Source of the DNA: SSSZ01 sp016790965
GTDB taxonomy: Bacteria; Pseudomonadota; Gammaproteobacteria; Burkholderiales; Rhodocyclaceae
Direction: 5' to 3'
Length of the DNA stretch: 64,000 nt
NCBI GenBank assembly: GCA_016790965.1
Contig: JAEUNZ010000016.1
Span: forward strand, 1 to 64,000
Positions within the stretch are counted from its first letter, which is position 1. Every line of letters begins with the position of its first letter. Positions 17,317-26,052 of this stretch are shown piece by piece. A program made the translations under genes and the position numbers. The notes below the pieces were generated by a model. That model saw only the letters and a list, made by a program, of their open reading frames with translations. It had not been told where the DNA came from and searched no databases.

Positions 17317-18321
17317 ATGAATCCATTCAAGGCCCTGCTGATCGAGGACAAGGACGGGAAGACCGTCGCGGGCTTTGTCGACCTGGAGCAGGACGCCCTC
17401 GATGCGGGGGAAGTCACCCTGCGGGTGGCCTATTCGAGCGTCAATTACAAGGATGCCTTGGCCGCCACCGGCGCCGGGCGCATCATCCGCCGTTTTCCCT
17501 GTGTGGGTGGCATCGACATGGCCGGGACGGTGGTCCAGAGCGCCGACCCGCGTTTTGCGCCAGGCGACCGGGTCATCGCCACCAGTTATGATATCGGCGT
17601 CGCCCGTCACGGCGGCTACGCGCAAATTGCCCGGGTTCCGGCGGACTGGGTGGTGCCCCTGCCTTCGGGGCTTTCGCTCTACGAGGCCATGGCCCTCGGC
17701 ACCGCCGGGTTCACCGCCGCCCTGGGCCTAGTGCGCATGGAGGAAAACGGTCTCGCCCCGCAAAAAGGGCCTGTACTGGTCACCGGGGCTACCGGGGGGG
17801 TTGGCAGTCTGGCCATCGACATGCTGGCTGCCCGGGGTTACCGCGTTTGCGCCCTGACCGGCAAGGATACTGAAGCTGACTATCTGAAGGAATTGGGTGC
17901 GAGCGAGATTCTTCTGCGCGCCAGTGTCGACCTCAGCCGCGTGCGCCCCCTGGAACGGGCGCGCTGGGCGGGGGCGGTGGACAATCTGGGGGGCGATTAT
18001 TTGGCCTGGATCGCCAGCAGCATGGAGCCCGGTGGGACCGTCGCCAGCATCGGCCTTGCTGCAGGCATGAATCTCAATATGACGGTGGCGCCCTTCATCC
18101 TGCGGGGAGTGAGTCTTCTCGGCATCGATTCCGGCTATGTCGGCGAACCTTACCGCCACGGGGTCTGGCAGCGTCTGGCGACGGACCTGAAGCCGCGTCA
18201 TCTCGCGGGACTGAGCCGCAAGGTCGCCTTCGCCGATCTGCCGCAGATCTTCCCGGAATTCATTGCCGGTCGGGCCAAGGGTCGCATCGTCGTCGAGATC
18301 GGGGGTGAGGCCCATGGCTGA
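17317..18321 (+). CDS. acuI: Acrylyl-CoA reductase AcuI / YhdH-type oxidoreductase
   Basis: A 334-residue MDR-superfamily protein: catalytic-domain N-terminus (FKALLIEDKDGKTVAGF, then SSVNYKDALAATGAGRI), NADPH Rossmann motif VTGATGGVGSLAID, and FILRGVSLLGIDSGYV near the C-terminus, typical of YhdH/AcuI. It would reduce acrylyl-CoA to propionyl-CoA. Being upstream of prpE supports a role in C3 (acrylate/propionate/3-hydroxypropionate) metabolism. Its end overlaps the next gene by 8 bp. Confidence 0.88.
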   Translation: MNPFKALLIEDKDGKTVAGFVDLEQDALDAGEVTLRVAYSSVNYKDALAATGAGRIIRRFPCVGGIDMAGTVVQSADPRFAPGDRVIATSYDIGVARHGGYAQIARVPADWVVPLPSGLSLYEAMALGTAGFTAALGLVRMEENGLAPQKGPVLVTGATGGVGSLAIDMLAARGYRVCALTGKDTEADYLKELGASEILLRASVDLSRVRPLERARWAGAVDNLGGDYLAWIASSMEPGGTVASIGLAAGMNLNMTVAPFILRGVSLLGIDSGYVGEPYRHGVWQRLATDLKPRHLAGLSRKVAFADLPQIFPEFIAGRAKGRIVVEIGGEAHG

Positions 18322-19483
18322 TCTGCCCCGGGTTCTGGTGGTGGACGATTCCCGCCTGGTGCGGGCGTCCCTGGTGCGCAGCCTGCAGGGCCACTACGAG
18401 GTGCGGGAAGAGGGAGACGGCGAAGCCGCCTGGCAGACGCTGGTTCTTGATCATTCGATCCAGGCCGTCATTTCCGACTTGCAAATGCCCAAGCTGGACG
18501 GCTATCAGTTGCTGGAGAAGGTACGCACCTCCAAACTGCGGCGCTTGCAGGAACTGCCCTTCATCCTGGTTTCCGGCGAGGAGACCGAGGAAGAGCGGCA
18601 GAAGGCCAAGGGCATGGGGGTTTCCGACTTCATCAGCAAGGGAAGCGGCGCCGCGGAAGTGTTGACCCGCCTCGACCATTTGCTTGAACTGACGCGCATC
18701 CGCCAAAGCCTGGGCGATGGTCGCGAACAGATGGTGCAGGACCCGACTTCCGGGCTGTTTACCCGCAAATACCTGGAGATTCAGACGGCACAAGCCATGG
18801 CCCAGGCTGCCCGGCGCGACAGTGAAGTGAGCGTCATGGTGCTGGGATTCGATGCCTTTCCCAGTGTCTGCGAGCGCCTTGGGACCGTGGGGGCAGAGCA
18901 AGTGGGGACCCGTTTTGCCAAGTTGCTGGCAGCCAAGCTGCGCCGGGAGGATGCCCTCGGGCACTTCGCGGAAGGCCAGTACGCCATCGTTTCGCCGGGG
19001 ACTTCCCCCATTTTGTGCGCATCTTTTGCCAATCGGGTGCGGGAGGCCATCGAGGTGGCCCATGTGGCGGCCCATGGCCAGCGGGTCATCCTGACGGTCA
19101 GTATCGGCGTGGCCAGCGTTCCCGACGATGCTGCGGTCTCGGCCGTGGCCCTCCTGGAACTGGCCGGCCAACGCATGGAAGAGGCCATGGCGGCCGGTGG
19201 CAACCGCATCGTCGCCGGGTCCAAGGGCGGCGGCGCCCGCCGTTTGGGCCTCCAGCATGCCCTGGAACTTCTGGCTGCGGAGCGGTTCGAGACCGTTCTG
19301 CCCCATCTCGTCCACCTCGGGCAGCAGGTTCTGCCGCTGATCCGGCTGATGGACAAGGAATTCGGTTTGAATCTGCCCCTGGCGGATATCGAACGTCGTT
19401 TGGGCCAACGGACGCGAGCAGAAGAAAAGTCCGGGCCAGAGATCGTGACCAGCGTGCAGGATCAACGAGAGGGAAACCCATGA
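18314..19483 (+). CDS. Response regulator with degenerate GGDEF domain
   Basis: 389 residues starting MADLPRVLVVDDSRLVRAS. The receiver domain has Asp11/Asp12, the phosphoacceptor Asp55 (VISDLQMPK) and a Lys in FISKGS. The second domain is GGDEF-like by order (GLFTRKYLEIQ, then REDALGHF, then VSIGVASVP), but the GGDEF signature is replaced by AEGQY, so it should not make c-di-GMP. The C-terminal 80 residues are extra helices. It sits between acuI and prpE with overlaps on both sides (8 bp and 4 bp), so all three are made from one transcript. Confidence 0.88.
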   Translation: MADLPRVLVVDDSRLVRASLVRSLQGHYEVREEGDGEAAWQTLVLDHSIQAVISDLQMPKLDGYQLLEKVRTSKLRRLQELPFILVSGEETEEERQKAKGMGVSDFISKGSGAAEVLTRLDHLLELTRIRQSLGDGREQMVQDPTSGLFTRKYLEIQTAQAMAQAARRDSEVSVMVLGFDAFPSVCERLGTVGAEQVGTRFAKLLAAKLRREDALGHFAEGQYAIVSPGTSPILCASFANRVREAIEVAHVAAHGQRVILTVSIGVASVPDDAAVSAVALLELAGQRMEEAMAAGGNRIVAGSKGGGARRLGLQHALELLAAERFETVLPHLVHLGQQVLPLIRLMDKEFGLNLPLADIERRLGQRTRAEEKSGPEIVTSVQDQREGNP

Positions 19484-21372
19484 GCACCTACAAGGAATTT
19501 CACCGCCGTTCCGTCGAACAACCGGACACCTTCTGGAGCGAGCAGGCGCAATTGATCGATTGGCAAGAGCCTTTCACCCAGGTCTGCGACTACTCACGGC
19601 CGCCTTTTGCCAAATGGTTCGTGGGCGGCAAGACCAACCTTTGCCACAACGCGGTGGACCGCCACGCGGCCAAGCGCCCCGATGCCCGGGCTCTGATTTA
19701 CGTGTCCACTGAAACCGACGAAGAAAAGATCTACTCCTTCTCCGAATTGCAGCGCGAAATCGAGCGCATGGCGGCCATCTACAAGAGCCTGGGGGTCAAG
19801 AAGGGCGATCGCATCCTCATCTATATGCCGATGATCGCCCAGGCCACCTTTGCCATCCTGGCTTCGGCCCGTATCGGGGCCATCCATTCCGTGGTCTTCG
19901 GCGGTTTTGCCTCCGGTTCACTGGCCACCCGCATCGACGACGCCAAGCCCGTGCTCATCGTCTCGTCTGACGCCGGCATGCGGGGCGGCAAGGCCGTGCC
20001 CTACAAGAACCTGCTGGACGAGGCCATCAAGCTTGCCGAACACAAGCCGGCCAAGGTGCTGATGGTGGATCGCGGCCTCGTCAAGGGTTTCAACACCGTC
20101 GCAGGGCGCGATGTGGATTACGCCGCGCTGCGCGCCCAGTTCATGGATGCCAAGGTGCCCTGCGAGTGGATGGAGTCCTCGGAGCCGTCCTACATCCTCT
20201 ACACCTCCGGCACCACCGGCAAGCCCAAGGGCGTGCAGCGCGACACCGGCGGCTACGCTGTGGCCCTGGCCGCCTCAATGAAGCACATCTACTGCGGCTA
20301 TGAGGGCGAGACCTACTTCTCCACCTCGGACATCGGCTGGGTGGTGGGCCACTCCTACATCATCTACGGGCCCCTCATCGCCGGCATGGCCACCGTGATG
20401 TACGAAGGCACGCCCCTGCGCCCGGACCCGGGTATCTGGTGGCAGATCGTCGAGAAATACAAGGTCAACGTCATGTTCTCGGCCCCTACCGCGGCCCGGG
20501 TGCTGAAGAAGCAGGATCCGGCCTACATGCACAAGTACGACCTGTCCTCCCTCAAGCACATCTTCATGGCCGGCGAGCCGCTCGATCAGCCGACCCACGA
20601 GTGGTTCCAGGGCGAACTGAACAAACCGGTGATCGACAACTACTGGCAGACGGAAACGGGTTGGCCCATGCTCTCCGCCATCCATGGCGTGGAAAAGACG
20701 CCGATCAAATTCGGCTCCCCCAGCTTCCCGGTCTATGGCTACAACCTGAAAATCTTCCGCGAGGACGGCTCCGAGTGCGATGCCAACGAGAAGGGCATCG
20801 CTGCCGTGGTGCCGCCCTTGCCGCCGGGCTGTTTGTCCACCGTCTGGGGCCAGGACGAGCGCTTCGTCAGCACCTACTTCAGCCTCTTCAAGGAACCGCT
20901 GGTCTATTCCTCCTTCGACTGGGCGATCAAGGACGACGACGGCTATTTCACCATCCTCGGCCGCACCGACGATGTCATCAACGTCGCTGGCCACCGCCTG
21001 GGAACCCGGGAGATCGAGGAGGCCATCCAGGCTCATGCCGCCATCGCCGAAGTGGCCGTGGTCGGTGTCGAGGACAAGCTGAAGGGCCAGATGCCCATGG
21101 CCTTTGCTGTGGTCAAGGACGCCGCGAGGATCGCCACGCCGGAACTCACCGCCGCTCTGGAAAAGGAAGTGATGGGTACGGTGGACGGCATCCTGGGGGC
21201 CATCGCCCGGCCCGCTCGGGTGCATTTCGTCAGCGGCCTGCCCAAGACCCGCTCCGGCAAGATGCTGCGCCGATCGCTCCAGGCCCTGGCCGAAGGCCGC
21301 GACCCCGGCGACCTGACCACCATCGACGATCCTTCCACACTAGAGAACATCAGGAAGCTGCTGGCGGGCTGA
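19480..21372 (+). CDS. prpE: Propionyl-CoA synthetase
   Basis: A 630-residue AMP-forming acyl-CoA synthetase with YTSGTTGKPKG (241-251), the later GEPLDQPTHEW and YWQTETGWPM motifs, and the acetylatable Lys region KTRSGKMLRR near the C-terminus. Pro residues in the PLPPGCLSTVWG loop fit PrpE more than acetyl-CoA synthetase. It activates propionate for the methylcitrate or methylmalonyl route. Its ATG overlaps the preceding stop (ATGA). The stop codon is the first base triplet of a dispersed repeat. Confidence 0.94.
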   Translation: MSTYKEFHRRSVEQPDTFWSEQAQLIDWQEPFTQVCDYSRPPFAKWFVGGKTNLCHNAVDRHAAKRPDARALIYVSTETDEEKIYSFSELQREIERMAAIYKSLGVKKGDRILIYMPMIAQATFAILASARIGAIHSVVFGGFASGSLATRIDDAKPVLIVSSDAGMRGGKAVPYKNLLDEAIKLAEHKPAKVLMVDRGLVKGFNTVAGRDVDYAALRAQFMDAKVPCEWMESSEPSYILYTSGTTGKPKGVQRDTGGYAVALAASMKHIYCGYEGETYFSTSDIGWVVGHSYIIYGPLIAGMATVMYEGTPLRPDPGIWWQIVEKYKVNVMFSAPTAARVLKKQDPAYMHKYDLSSLKHIFMAGEPLDQPTHEWFQGELNKPVIDNYWQTETGWPMLSAIHGVEKTPIKFGSPSFPVYGYNLKIFREDGSECDANEKGIAAVVPPLPPGCLSTVWGQDERFVSTYFSLFKEPLVYSSFDWAIKDDDGYFTILGRTDDVINVAGHRLGTREIEEAIQAHAAIAEVAVVGVEDKLKGQMPMAFAVVKDAARIATPELTAALEKEVMGTVDGILGAIARPARVHFVSGLPKTRSGKMLRRSLQALAEGRDPGDLTTIDDPSTLENIRKLLAG

Positions 21373-21532
21373 GAGCCTGTGATAATTTCATTCACCCCCG
21401 CTCGTCATGCGCAGTTGCGCCCGCTCGGCGTTGCAAATGCTCGCCATAGCTCGAGCTATGGCTGTGCTTTGCGCCTTGATCGTGCACAGCTGCGCACGCC
21501 GCTCGGGCGCGCCCGAAAAATTCACAGGCTCT
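21372..21532. repeat. Palindromic intergenic repeat AGAGCCTGTGA, long copy
   Basis: A 161-bp unit bounded by the perfect 11-bp inverted repeat AGAGCCTGTGA (21372-21382) and TCACAGGCTCT (21522-21532). The middle holds an internal arm absent from the short copies. The left end shares the final A of the prpE stop codon. Related copies are at 28416, 38262, 52499 and 9120. Confidence 0.9.
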
Positions 21533-21557
21533 GAGAAATTCCTATGGCAACATGAGC

Positions 21558-21584
21558 ACCCGCGCTGCGGCGCGGGTTTTTTTT
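21558..21584 (+). terminator. Intrinsic terminator of the acuI-prpE operon
   Basis: ACCCGCGC at 21558-21565 pairs with GCGCGGGT at 21570-21577 around a TGCG loop, followed by a run of eight T (21577-21584). It lies 185 bp after prpE, beyond the inserted repeat, and 15 bp before the ATG of the next gene. Confidence 0.85.
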
Positions 21585-21599
21585 GTGCGCTCGCTGACT

Positions 21600-22364
21600 A
21601 TGGCCTGGTTAATCACCAATTTCATCGCCGCCTTCCTGCTGCCGCCCCTGAACGGCATCCTGCCGCTGGTCCTGGGGCTGCTCCTGCGGCGTCGCTGGCC
21701 GCGGCTGGGAAGGGGCATGCTCGTGCTGGGTCTGCTCAGCCTGGTGGTGTTCTCCCTTCCGGTGACCGGAAAATACCTCATGGCCGGACTGGAATATCGG
21801 CATCCGGTCCTCTCCCAGGGCGCATTGGCCGGGCTGGATGTCGATGCCGTGGTCGTCTTGGGCGGCGGCCGCTACCGCCAGGCACCCGAATTCGACGGCC
21901 GGGATGAAATTCGCCAATTGACCCTCGATCGGGTGCGCTATGGCGCCGTGGTGGCACGGACCTCCGGCAAGCCCATGCTGCTTACCGGGGGGAAACCGGA
22001 TGGGGAGGGCCTGTCCGAAGCCGAGGCCATGCGCAATGCCCTGCAACGGGATTTCGCCTTCGCGCCGACCTGGCTGGAGGGTGCATCCGCCAATACCCGG
22101 GAGAACGCACTGTTTTCCGCGCGCATCCTGCTGCCCCAGGGCAGGAAGCGCATCGCCCTGGTCACCCATGCCTTTCACATGCCCCGGGCGGTCGCCTCTT
22201 TCGAAGCGGCTGGATTCCAGGTCACGCCGGCGCCCACCAGCTATTTTAGCAATCGCCTTCCCCCCAGCATCCTGGATTTCCTGCCCCGCTACGACGCGGT
22301 GAAGACGAACGGTCTGGCCCTGCACGAGTGGATCGGGCTGCTCTGGTATCGCCTGCGGGGCTAA
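21600..22364 (+). CDS. DUF218 (YdcF/ElyC-type) membrane protein
   Basis: A 254-residue protein starting MAWLITNFIAAFLLPPLNG, with two N-terminal membrane helices and then the DUF218 domain: VDAVVVLGGGRYR, RYGAVVARTSGKPMLLTGG, then EGASANTRENALFS and ALVTHAFHMPRAVASFEAAG. This is the ElyC/SanA group involved in envelope integrity and lipid-carrier metabolism. The ATG lies directly behind the upstream terminator, so its own promoter is likely weak or inside the hairpin region. Confidence 0.85.
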   Translation: MAWLITNFIAAFLLPPLNGILPLVLGLLLRRRWPRLGRGMLVLGLLSLVVFSLPVTGKYLMAGLEYRHPVLSQGALAGLDVDAVVVLGGGRYRQAPEFDGRDEIRQLTLDRVRYGAVVARTSGKPMLLTGGKPDGEGLSEAEAMRNALQRDFAFAPTWLEGASANTRENALFSARILLPQGRKRIALVTHAFHMPRAVASFEAAGFQVTPAPTSYFSNRLPPSILDFLPRYDAVKTNGLALHEWIGLLWYRLRG

Positions 22365-22524
22365 GGGCAGCGTCGTTCGCCCGAGGGCAGGGGGTTCCGC
22401 AATCCAGGGGTTCGCATGTGGGGCGATTTGTCCGGTTTTGGCAGGGACATAGGAGTGTATTGCACCCTGGGGTTCCGCCTGGATTGTCCCGGGCTCGCGT
22501 TGAGGCAAATGCCCCGCCCGGAAA
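22365..22524. other. Intergenic region with paired short repeats
   Basis: 160 bp between converging genes. It contains GGGGTTCCGC twice (22391-22400 and 22469-22478) and the inverted pair CAATCCAGG (22400-22408) and CCTGGATTG (22478-22486). No gene or clear terminator is seen; it may be a decayed mobile repeat. Confidence 0.4.
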
Positions 22525-25248
22525 TCAGCCAGTCAGCGGTTTGACCACCCGCTTCACGGCGGTGTCGTCGGGATGGGGGTGGATGGTGAAGCCCAGGCTG
22601 GCCATGAGCTTGAACATCTTGCTGTTGGAGGCCAGGACGTCGCCCACGACGGCGCGGTAGCCCTTTTGGCGGGCACAGTCGATGAGGGCGGACATCAGCT
22701 TGCGGCCGACACCGCACTTCTGCCAGGCATCGCCGACGGCCAGGGCGAATTCGACCGATTCGCCGTCCGGGTTGAGTACGTAGCGGGAGACGCCGATCTG
22801 GGTTTCCTTGCCGGTGTCGTCGCTGATGGTGGCCACCAGGGCCATTTCCCGGTCGTAGTCGATCTGGGTGAAGCGCACCAGCATGGTCCGGGTCAGTTCG
22901 CGGATGGTGTCCATGAAGCGGTAGTAGCGGGATTCGTCGGACATGGATTTGACGAATTCCTGCTCCATGTCGGCGTCTTCCGGCCGGATGGGGCGGATAT
23001 TGACCGTGGTGCCGTCGTTGAGCTGCCAATCCTGGATGAGATGGACCGGGTAGGGGTAGATCGCCATGTGGGCATAGCGGTCGCCCGCCGGGGCCAGGGC
23101 GTGGTCGATGACGATGCGGGCATCGGCGGCGATGGCTCCGTTTTCGTCGACGATGAGCGGATTGAGGTCCATCTCCATGATCCACGGCAGTTCGCAGACC
23201 ATTTCGGAAATGCACAGCAGGACTTCTTCCAGGGCGTCCAGGTCCACCGGCGGCATGTTGTGGAATTCGCCCAGCAATTTGGAGGCGCGGGTGGAGCGGA
23301 TGAGGTCCTGGGCCAGGAACTTGTTCAGGGGGGGCAGGGCCACCGAGCGGTCGTGGAAGACCTCGACGTCGAAGCCGCCGGCGCCAAAGGTGATGACCGG
23401 CCCGAAGATGGGGTCGCGCAGGACGCCGATCATCAGTTCCCGTCCGTGGGGGCGGGCCAGGAAGGGCTCGATGGAGACACCGTTGATGCGGGCATTGGGA
23501 TGGCGCTTCTGCACCGTTTCGATGATATCGTGATAGGCGTTGCGCACCGCCGGGGCGTTGTTGATGTTGAGGCGTACGCCGCCGGCATCCGATTTGTGGG
23601 GCAGGTCCGGGGAATCGACCTTCATGGCCACCGGAAAGCCCAGTTGTTCGGCCAGAAGCAGGGCCTCGGTGGCGGTGCGGGCCACCATGGTCTGGGCCAC
23701 CGGCACGCGGAAGGCGCGCAGGATGGCTTTGGATTCCATCTCGGAGAGCACCTTGCGCCTTTCGGCCAGCAGGGCTTCGATGAGCATCTTGGCCCCTTCG
23801 CATTCGGGGCGGCCGTGCTGGCGGGTGGGTTCCGGCGTCTGGAGCAGTAGCTTCTGGTTGCTGTAGTAGGTGGAGATGTGGTGGAAGAGGTCGATGGCGG
23901 TCTCGGGCATGCGGAAGGCCGGAATGCCCGATTCGGTGAGCAGGCGGCGGCCGGCGAGCACCTGCTCTTCGCCCATCCAGCAGCAGATGAGGGACTTGGA
24001 CGATTCCTCGCTCACCGCCACCACGGCCTTGGCCACTTCCAGGGGCTCGGTCATGGCCTGGGGGGAGAGCATGACTAGGATGCTGTCCACGCCGGGATCC
24101 TTGGCCACCGCCAGGATGGCCTCCTTGTAGCGGTCCGGGGTGGCGTCGCCCAGCAGGTCCACCGGGTTGTTGTGTGACCAGTTGGTGGGCAGGCACTTGT
24201 TGAGGGCATCCATGGTCGTGTCGGCCAGGCGGGCCAGGGGAATGCCCAGGTCGCCCGCCCGGTCGGCGGCCATGGCGCCGGGGCCGCCGCCGTTGGTGAC
24301 GATGGCCAGCCGGGTGCCTTGGGGGCGGAATTTGGAAGCCAGGGCCTTGGCGGCGTAGAACAGATGGGCGACGCTGGCCACGCGCACCACGCCTGAGCGG
24401 CGCACGGCGGCCTGGAAGACCGCGTCGGCCACGGCGGCCATGCCGGAATGGGTCTGGGCGGCCATGGAGCCCGCCTCGTGGCGGCCGGCCTTCAGCAGGA
24501 TGATGGGCTTGATGCGGGCGGCGGAGCGCAGGGCGCTCATGAAGCGGCGCGAGTTGCGGATACCTTCCACGTACATGAGGATGTAGTGGGTGCGGTTGTC
24601 GTAGATGAGGTAGTCGAGGATTTCGCCGAAATCCACATCGGCGATGCTGCCCAGGGAGATGACCGAGGAAAAGCCCACGTCGTTGGACTTGGCCCAATCG
24701 AGGACGGCGGAACACATGGCGCCGGACTGGGACACCAGGGCCATGTTGCCTCCCTTGGCCGTGACCCGGGCGAAGGTGGCGTTGAGACCGAGTTCGGGCC
24801 GGATGATGCCCAGGCAGTTGGGGCCCAGGATGCGCACATTGTAGGAGCGGGCCACTTCGAGCATCTTGCGTTCGATGGCGGCACCCACGTGGCCGGATTC
24901 GGCAAAGCCGGAGGAAATCACGATGACGTTGCGCACGCCGCTGTTGCCGCACTGCTCGATGATGCGGGGCACTGTCTGGGGCTTGGTGGCGATGACCGCC
25001 ATGTCGACCCGGGCGCCGATTTCCTCGATGGACTTGAAGCACTCCTGGCCGAGCACCCGCTCGTACTTGGGGTTGATGGCGTAGAGCCGGCCTTTGTAGC
25101 CCGAGGCCAGGATGTTCTTGAGGATGACGTGGCCTACGGCGGTTTCGCGTTCCGAAGCGCCGATGACGGCCACCGATTTGGGCTCGAAAAGCGTCGTCAG
25201 GTAGTGCTGTTCCAACATGATGGGCCCCGCGGCGAAAATTTGATCCAT
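22525..25248 (-). CDS. GNAT-fused NDP-forming acyl-CoA synthetase (Pat-type lysine acetyltransferase)
   Basis: 907 residues. The N-terminal part is a CoA-binding/succinyl-CoA-synthetase-like module (PKSVAVIGASERETAVGHVI, later LVSQSGAMCSAVLDWA), the middle an ATP-grasp domain (GFPVAMKVDSPDLPHKSDAG), and the C-terminal about 160 residues a GNAT domain (VGRKLMSALIDCARQKGYRA). This is the Pat/PatZ architecture that acetylates acyl-CoA synthetases; PrpE encoded nearby is a plausible target. Start at ATG 25248 or the internal ATG at 25218; neither has a clear ribosome site. Confidence 0.92.
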   Translation of the reverse strand: MDQIFAAGPIMLEQHYLTTLFEPKSVAVIGASERETAVGHVILKNILASGYKGRLYAINPKYERVLGQECFKSIEEIGARVDMAVIATKPQTVPRIIEQCGNSGVRNVIVISSGFAESGHVGAAIERKMLEVARSYNVRILGPNCLGIIRPELGLNATFARVTAKGGNMALVSQSGAMCSAVLDWAKSNDVGFSSVISLGSIADVDFGEILDYLIYDNRTHYILMYVEGIRNSRRFMSALRSAARIKPIILLKAGRHEAGSMAAQTHSGMAAVADAVFQAAVRRSGVVRVASVAHLFYAAKALASKFRPQGTRLAIVTNGGGPGAMAADRAGDLGIPLARLADTTMDALNKCLPTNWSHNNPVDLLGDATPDRYKEAILAVAKDPGVDSILVMLSPQAMTEPLEVAKAVVAVSEESSKSLICCWMGEEQVLAGRRLLTESGIPAFRMPETAIDLFHHISTYYSNQKLLLQTPEPTRQHGRPECEGAKMLIEALLAERRKVLSEMESKAILRAFRVPVAQTMVARTATEALLLAEQLGFPVAMKVDSPDLPHKSDAGGVRLNINNAPAVRNAYHDIIETVQKRHPNARINGVSIEPFLARPHGRELMIGVLRDPIFGPVITFGAGGFDVEVFHDRSVALPPLNKFLAQDLIRSTRASKLLGEFHNMPPVDLDALEEVLLCISEMVCELPWIMEMDLNPLIVDENGAIAADARIVIDHALAPAGDRYAHMAIYPYPVHLIQDWQLNDGTTVNIRPIRPEDADMEQEFVKSMSDESRYYRFMDTIRELTRTMLVRFTQIDYDREMALVATISDDTGKETQIGVSRYVLNPDGESVEFALAVGDAWQKCGVGRKLMSALIDCARQKGYRAVVGDVLASNSKMFKLMASLGFTIHPHPDDTAVKRVVKPLTG

Positions 25249-25252
25249 GTAA

Positions 25253-25267
25253 TTGTGCGGCGCACAA
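25253..25267. promoter_or_regulatory. Palindrome at the start of the Pat-type gene
   Basis: TTGTGCGGCGCACAA is a 7+1+7 palindrome 4 bp upstream of the ATG at 25248, also 101 bp upstream of the divergent methyltransferase. Its position suggests an operator. Regulator unknown. Confidence 0.4.
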
Positions 25268-25368
25268 ATGATACCATGGCCACAGCCTCAATCTTAGATG
25301 AAATCTTCGTGAACCCTGATGGGGTGGTCCCTGGCGCCGGATTCTCCGGCCCATTTCCGGAGCCCGTA

Positions 25369-25908
25369 ATGAGCGAACACAGCGATCTTGGCGCCGCGGC
25401 GCCGCCTTCCCCCTGGGTCGTCCGCCACGCCGCCGCCTTCGCCCCGGGGGCAAGCGTCGTCGATCTAGCCTGTGGCAGCGGCCGCCATGCCCGTTTTCTG
25501 GCGGCGGCGGGCCATTCGGTTGTGGCCGTGGACCGCGACGCCGAGGCCTTGGCCAGCCTCGCCGGTGTGGCGGGCGTCACATCCCGCATTGCCGACCTGG
25601 AGGGTGAAACCTGGCCCTTGGGCGGGGCGGGTTTCGCGGGCGTCGTGGTGAGCAATTACCTGTGGCGGCCCCGGCTGGACGATGTGCTTGGTCTGCTGGC
25701 ACCGGGGGGTATTCTCATTTACGAAACCTTCATGGCCGGCAACGAGCGCTACGGCAAACCTTCGCGCCCGGATTTTCTCTTGGCCTCGCAGGAATTGCTG
25801 CGACTGGCGGCGCGCCATGGGCTCACGGTCCTCGCCTACGAGGAGGGCTATTGCGCTCTTCCCAAGCCCGCCATGCGTCAGGCCCTCTGCGCACGTCGGC
25901 CAGGCTGA
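25369..25908 (+). CDS. Class I SAM-dependent methyltransferase
   Basis: A 179-residue protein starting MSEHSDLGAAAPPSPWVV with a GGAG ribosome site 7 bp before the ATG. SAM motif I is VVDLACGSGRHARFLA, motif II region VVAVDRDAEAL, and later GVVVSNYLWRPRL and LAPGGILIYETFM. It resembles TehB/UbiE-type small methyltransferases. Substrate unknown. An upstream in-frame ATG (25276) would add 31 residues that do not look conserved. Confidence 0.85.
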   Translation: MSEHSDLGAAAPPSPWVVRHAAAFAPGASVVDLACGSGRHARFLAAAGHSVVAVDRDAEALASLAGVAGVTSRIADLEGETWPLGGAGFAGVVVSNYLWRPRLDDVLGLLAPGGILIYETFMAGNERYGKPSRPDFLLASQELLRLAARHGLTVLAYEEGYCALPKPAMRQALCARRPG

Positions 25909-26052
25909 AGGATCGTTCCTGGCCCATGGCGAGCCCCGCGCTGCGGAGGGCGGCTCCGAGAACTGCCCGGTGGCGCCAAGGGCGCAGGCCTCGCACCGCA
26001 CAGTGGGCGGAGTGTGTCTGCGAAGGGGGCTGGCCCCGCGCACACAATGGTG

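Noticed and set aside
22361..25453. A 1030-codon minus-strand frame
   Set aside because: Alternate frame of the Pat-type gene; Pro/Arg-rich with no recognised motif, whereas the other frame has full acyl-CoA synthetase and GNAT motifs.
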